Source: JAAYDF01 sp964511155
Lineage (GTDB): Bacteria; Planctomycetota; Phycisphaerae; UBA1845; PWPN01
Assembly: GCA_964511155.1 (NCBI GenBank)
Contig: CAZEEJ010000220.1
Coordinates: 1 to 8,052 of the forward strand
DNA: 8,052 nucleotides
Direction: 5' to 3'
The notes below the pieces were generated by a model, which did no database searches, was not told where the DNA came from, and saw nothing but the letters and a program-made list of their open reading frames with translations. Of this stretch, positions 6,279 through 8,052 are shown piece by piece. Position numbers and translations under genes: made by a program. The stretch's first letter is position 1. Every line of letters begins with the position of its first letter.

Positions 6279-7622
6279 TTATTGTCCGCGGCGGGCGGGC
6301 GGAGGTTCGGTGAGCACGTAGCCGACGCCGCCGTGGTCGAGCCAGGCTTTGTCCATGTCCTCGCGGAAGTAGGTAGCCATACCGCTGTCGGCGGTTCGGG
6401 CGGCGGGGTCGTTGACGAGGACGTTGCCTTCAGCGTCGAAGCCGACGATCACCAGGAGATGACCGTTGGAGCGGCGATACGGCGCGCCGCGAAGGCCGTT
6501 GAGCTCCCGGACGCGGATGCTGGCGATAACCGGCTGGCCGGCGGCGATCTCCTTGTGCACCTCGTCCCAGTTGCCGAACCGCCGCAGGTACCCGGGCACG
6601 CCGGCCAGATACGCCCCCTGTACGGCCCGGGCCCAGTTGCCGAACATGCGGTATTCCGCGTCCCAGATGACCTCGGCCATGTGGGCGGTGGGCTGGTTCA
6701 CACCGCGGTATTCCATGACCATAGCGGTCGAGGTCGGACTGCAGACGCTGCCGGCGATCTTGGGGTCCTCGTCCCGCTGGCTGCGAAACGGCACCGGCAG
6801 GCGCCTCGCCCAGCGGGCTTGCGGGGCGGGCCGGACCTTCGACCGATGCTCGCGGGCCAGGGATTCGTCGTTCATCGTGTTGCTGTACGCCAAGCCGAAA
6901 CGGCGCAGCGTGGGGGTTTGCTCGGGGTCGGTCGTGGCCAGGAGCAGCCGGTACTGGATGCGGTCGAAGACCTGGTCGGAGCGGAAGTAGTCGATGTCGA
7001 TGGTGCCGAACTCGTCGCGGATGACCTTCTTGACGGCGTCTCTGGGCACTTGGCCCCATCGGCCGAGGTAGTAGAAGGGCGTCCAGAAGTCGCCCGCCTG
7101 CCGGCCCATGCGGATCTGCACCACGAAGCCGGTGCCCTCGGGCACGTCGACGTTCCAGGAGGGGACGAGATCGTTGAACGGAAAGGCGGCGCGGATCACT
7201 CGCGAGGTGTGGGTCGCCAGGCGGTATTTGCCGTCGGTCTGCTCGCGAATCGCCTTGCGGATACTCACGCCGGCCGGGCTCGAGGTCACCGTCACCTCGC
7301 CCGTCTCCCCCCGGCGGAAAACGTCGGCCGTCTCGTCGATCAACAGGGCGTGCACGTCATGGGGTGTTCGTCGCAAGTTGTTGCCGCTCCCGTCTTGAGA
7401 GTCCTCTTCCTCCTCCTCTTGTTCGAGATCGACCTGCGGGGCAGAGGCGGGCTGCGTGTCTGGAACCGGGGCGGGCGGGTCCAGGCTTTGTGCGCGGACC
7501 ACCGCGGCGCCCCCCAACATCAGGCAGCAGACCAGCACTGCGAGGCAGCACCGCGCGGGCTGAAGCCCGCGGCTCGTTGGCTGAAGCCCGCGGCTGGTTG
7601 ACTCGGCTGAAGGAAGATCCAT
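6279..7622 (-). CDS. Exported C39-like cysteine peptidase
   Basis: 447 residues. After an unusual start (residues 8-23, TSRGLQP twice, read from a REP-like repeat) comes a hydrophobic segment 26-42 and an AxA-like cleavage site, VRAQ (42-45), so export is likely. Residues 46-85 are a Pro- and Glu-rich linker with EQEEEEED. Residues 90-260 form a domain I do not recognise, with SWNVDVPEGTGF and FWTPFYYLGRWG. The C39_2-type papain-fold domain (PF13529) spans about 272-440: Gln282 (VPFRSQ, oxyanion hole), Cys294 (GSVCSPTSTAM, nucleophile), His388 (SNGHLLVIVGF) and Asp405 (LVNDPA). No ABC transporter domain is attached, so it is not a bacteriocin-maturation exporter; its substrate is unknown. The start ATG 7622 overlaps the reductase stop as TGATG and has AGGGGAG nine bases upstream, which suggests translational coupling. 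The frame stays open to 8024, but that part is the reductase gene in another frame. Confidence 0.85.
   Translation of the reverse strand: MDLPSAESTSRGLQPTSRGLQPARCCLAVLVCCLMLGGAAVVRAQSLDPPAPVPDTQPASAPQVDLEQEEEEEDSQDGSGNNLRRTPHDVHALLIDETADVFRRGETGEVTVTSSPAGVSIRKAIREQTDGKYRLATHTSRVIRAAFPFNDLVPSWNVDVPEGTGFVVQIRMGRQAGDFWTPFYYLGRWGQVPRDAVKKVIRDEFGTIDIDYFRSDQVFDRIQYRLLLATTDPEQTPTLRRFGLAYSNTMNDESLAREHRSKVRPAPQARWARRLPVPFRSQRDEDPKIAGSVCSPTSTAMVMEYRGVNQPTAHMAEVIWDAEYRMFGNWARAVQGAYLAGVPGYLRRFGNWDEVHKEIAAGQPVIASIRVRELNGLRGAPYRRSNGHLLVIVGFDAEGNVLVNDPAARTADSGMATYFREDMDKAWLDHGGVGYVLTEPPPARRGQ
7554..7613. repeat. REP-like tandem repeat inside the peptidase signal-peptide region
   Basis: GGCTGAAGCCCGCGGCT occurs exactly at 7558-7574 and 7579-7595, a 21-base period, and a third partial copy, GGCTGAAGG, is at 7605-7613. 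The first copy makes a perfect seven-pair hairpin, CGCGGGC (7554-7560), loop TGAA, GCCCGCG (7565-7571). Read on the minus strand the 21-base period keeps frame and encodes TSRGLQP twice. This sequence type is normally an intergenic dispersed repeat. Confidence 0.85.
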
Positions 7623-8052
7623 CAGATACCGCTCCCCTGATCGTACTGGTGCAGGCCGCACTCCGTCTTGTCGAAGCCCGCCCAACGGCCGGCGCGCGGA
7701 TCCTCGCCCGGCTTGACCTGCCTGGTGCAGTAGCCTTCCTCGGGCTGGCACCCGATGCTCAGGAAGCCCTGTTCGCGCAGCGGATGATAAGGCAAATCGT
7801 GCCGCACCAGGTACTCGTGCACGTCGCGCGCGGACCAGAGGGCGATCGGGCACAGTTTGACCAGGCCGGCATGGTCGCGGCCGACGACCGGCGTGCACTT
7901 GCGCGTCTCCGATTGCTCCCGCCGCAGGCCGGTCATCCAGCAGCGGATGCCGAGTTCCTGCTTGGCCCGCTCGAACGGCTCGCGCTTGTTGAACGCGCAG
8001 CAGGCGTCCGGGTTGGACCGCCACATGCTTCCGTGCTCTGCCAGGAAGGCCT
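7622..8052 (-). CDS. cysH: APS/PAPS reductase (CysH-type), 5' end outside window
   Basis: The last 142 codons are visible; the frame stays open through the right edge (AFLAEHGS before the first visible ATG at 8026), so the true start lies outside. The enzyme reduces adenylyl sulfate or 3'-phosphoadenylyl sulfate to sulfite in sulfate assimilation, in the cytoplasm. In fragment numbering: Cys17-Cys18 with Lys22 and Pro25 (DACCAFNKREP), WMTGLRREQSETR (38-50), LCPIALWSARDVHEYL (66-81), SIGC (98-101), CTR (108-110), GEDPRAGRW (115-123) and the catalytic ECGLH (130-134). The CC pair plus later cysteines indicate a [4Fe-4S] APS-reductase type, as in many bacteria. The second pair is CQPEEGYC, CX6C, instead of the usual CX2C (compare SIGCxPCTR). 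The stop TGA shares its A with the peptidase start. Confidence 0.9.
   Translation of the reverse strand, partial: AFLAEHGSMWRSNPDACCAFNKREPFERAKQELGIRCWMTGLRREQSETRKCTPVVGRDHAGLVKLCPIALWSARDVHEYLVRHDLPYHPLREQGFLSIGCQPEEGYCTRQVKPGEDPRAGRWAGFDKTECGLHQYDQGSGI
7632..7638 (-). promoter_or_regulatory. Shine-Dalgarno fixing the peptidase start
   Basis: Minus-strand AGGGGAG lies within the last codons of the reductase gene, nine bases before ATG 7622. Together with the TGATG stop/start overlap it supports initiation before the repeat-encoded residues rather than at a later codon. Confidence 0.7.

Noticed and set aside
4083..7601. 1172-codon open frame on the plus strand
   Set aside because: It is antisense to GH127, the peptidase and the spacer between them, all of which have clear family motifs. 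The protein has no recognisable domain, and long antisense frames are common in GC-rich DNA.
6279..8024. Single 581-residue protein joining the reductase region to the peptidase
   Set aside because: The part above 7622 is the reductase gene read in the wrong frame; ATG 7622 with AGGGGAG upstream is the supported start.

Overview
The window is GC-rich and holds six genes, all on the minus strand. Four are whole, and one is cut at each edge. Gene content (a tandem DUF1080 protein, a large secreted GH127 enzyme, a secreted C39-like peptidase) and the GC-rich palindromic repeats between genes suggest a polysaccharide-degrading member of the Planctomycetota/Verrucomicrobiota group, most likely a planctomycete. 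This placement is an inference from gene families, GC content and repeat style; there is no rRNA or other marker to settle it.

Layout in transcription order, from high to low coordinates. (1) 8052-7622: 3' part of a CysH-type APS/PAPS reductase, whose stop codon overlaps the start of the next gene. (2) 7622-6279: exported C39-like cysteine peptidase, with a REP-like repeat read in frame in its signal peptide. (3) 6278-6120: spacer with a diverged copy of a repeat that also lies upstream of the last gene. (4) 6119-3741: secreted GH127 beta-L-arabinofuranosidase-like enzyme with a C-terminal galactose-binding-like domain. (5) 3740-3419: a 322-base spacer full of inverted and direct repeats. (6) 3418-2024: secreted protein with two fused DUF1080 domains. 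(7) 2021-804: acetate kinase, two bases after the previous stop. (8) 803-581: spacer with a pyrimidine microsatellite and a two-unit 64-bp tandem repeat. (9) 580-1: 5' part of a lipoprotein-type polysaccharide deacetylase.

Genes 4, 6, 7 and 9 fit together as a plant or algal polysaccharide module. GH127 would release L-arabinofuranose, the DUF1080 protein would act on (3-keto-)glycosides, the deacetylase-like lipoprotein would handle acetylated glycans, and acetate kinase would trap or excrete acetate. The reductase/peptidase pair is translationally coupled but has no obvious link to sugars.

No clearly novel defence or mobile system is visible. The most unusual signals are four TCGCGA palindromes in exact 32-bp register upstream of the deacetylase, with a related element upstream of GH127; a REP-like sequence read as protein; the fused DUF1080 pair; a reductase with stretched cysteine spacing; and a deacetylase lacking the usual Asp-Asp motif.
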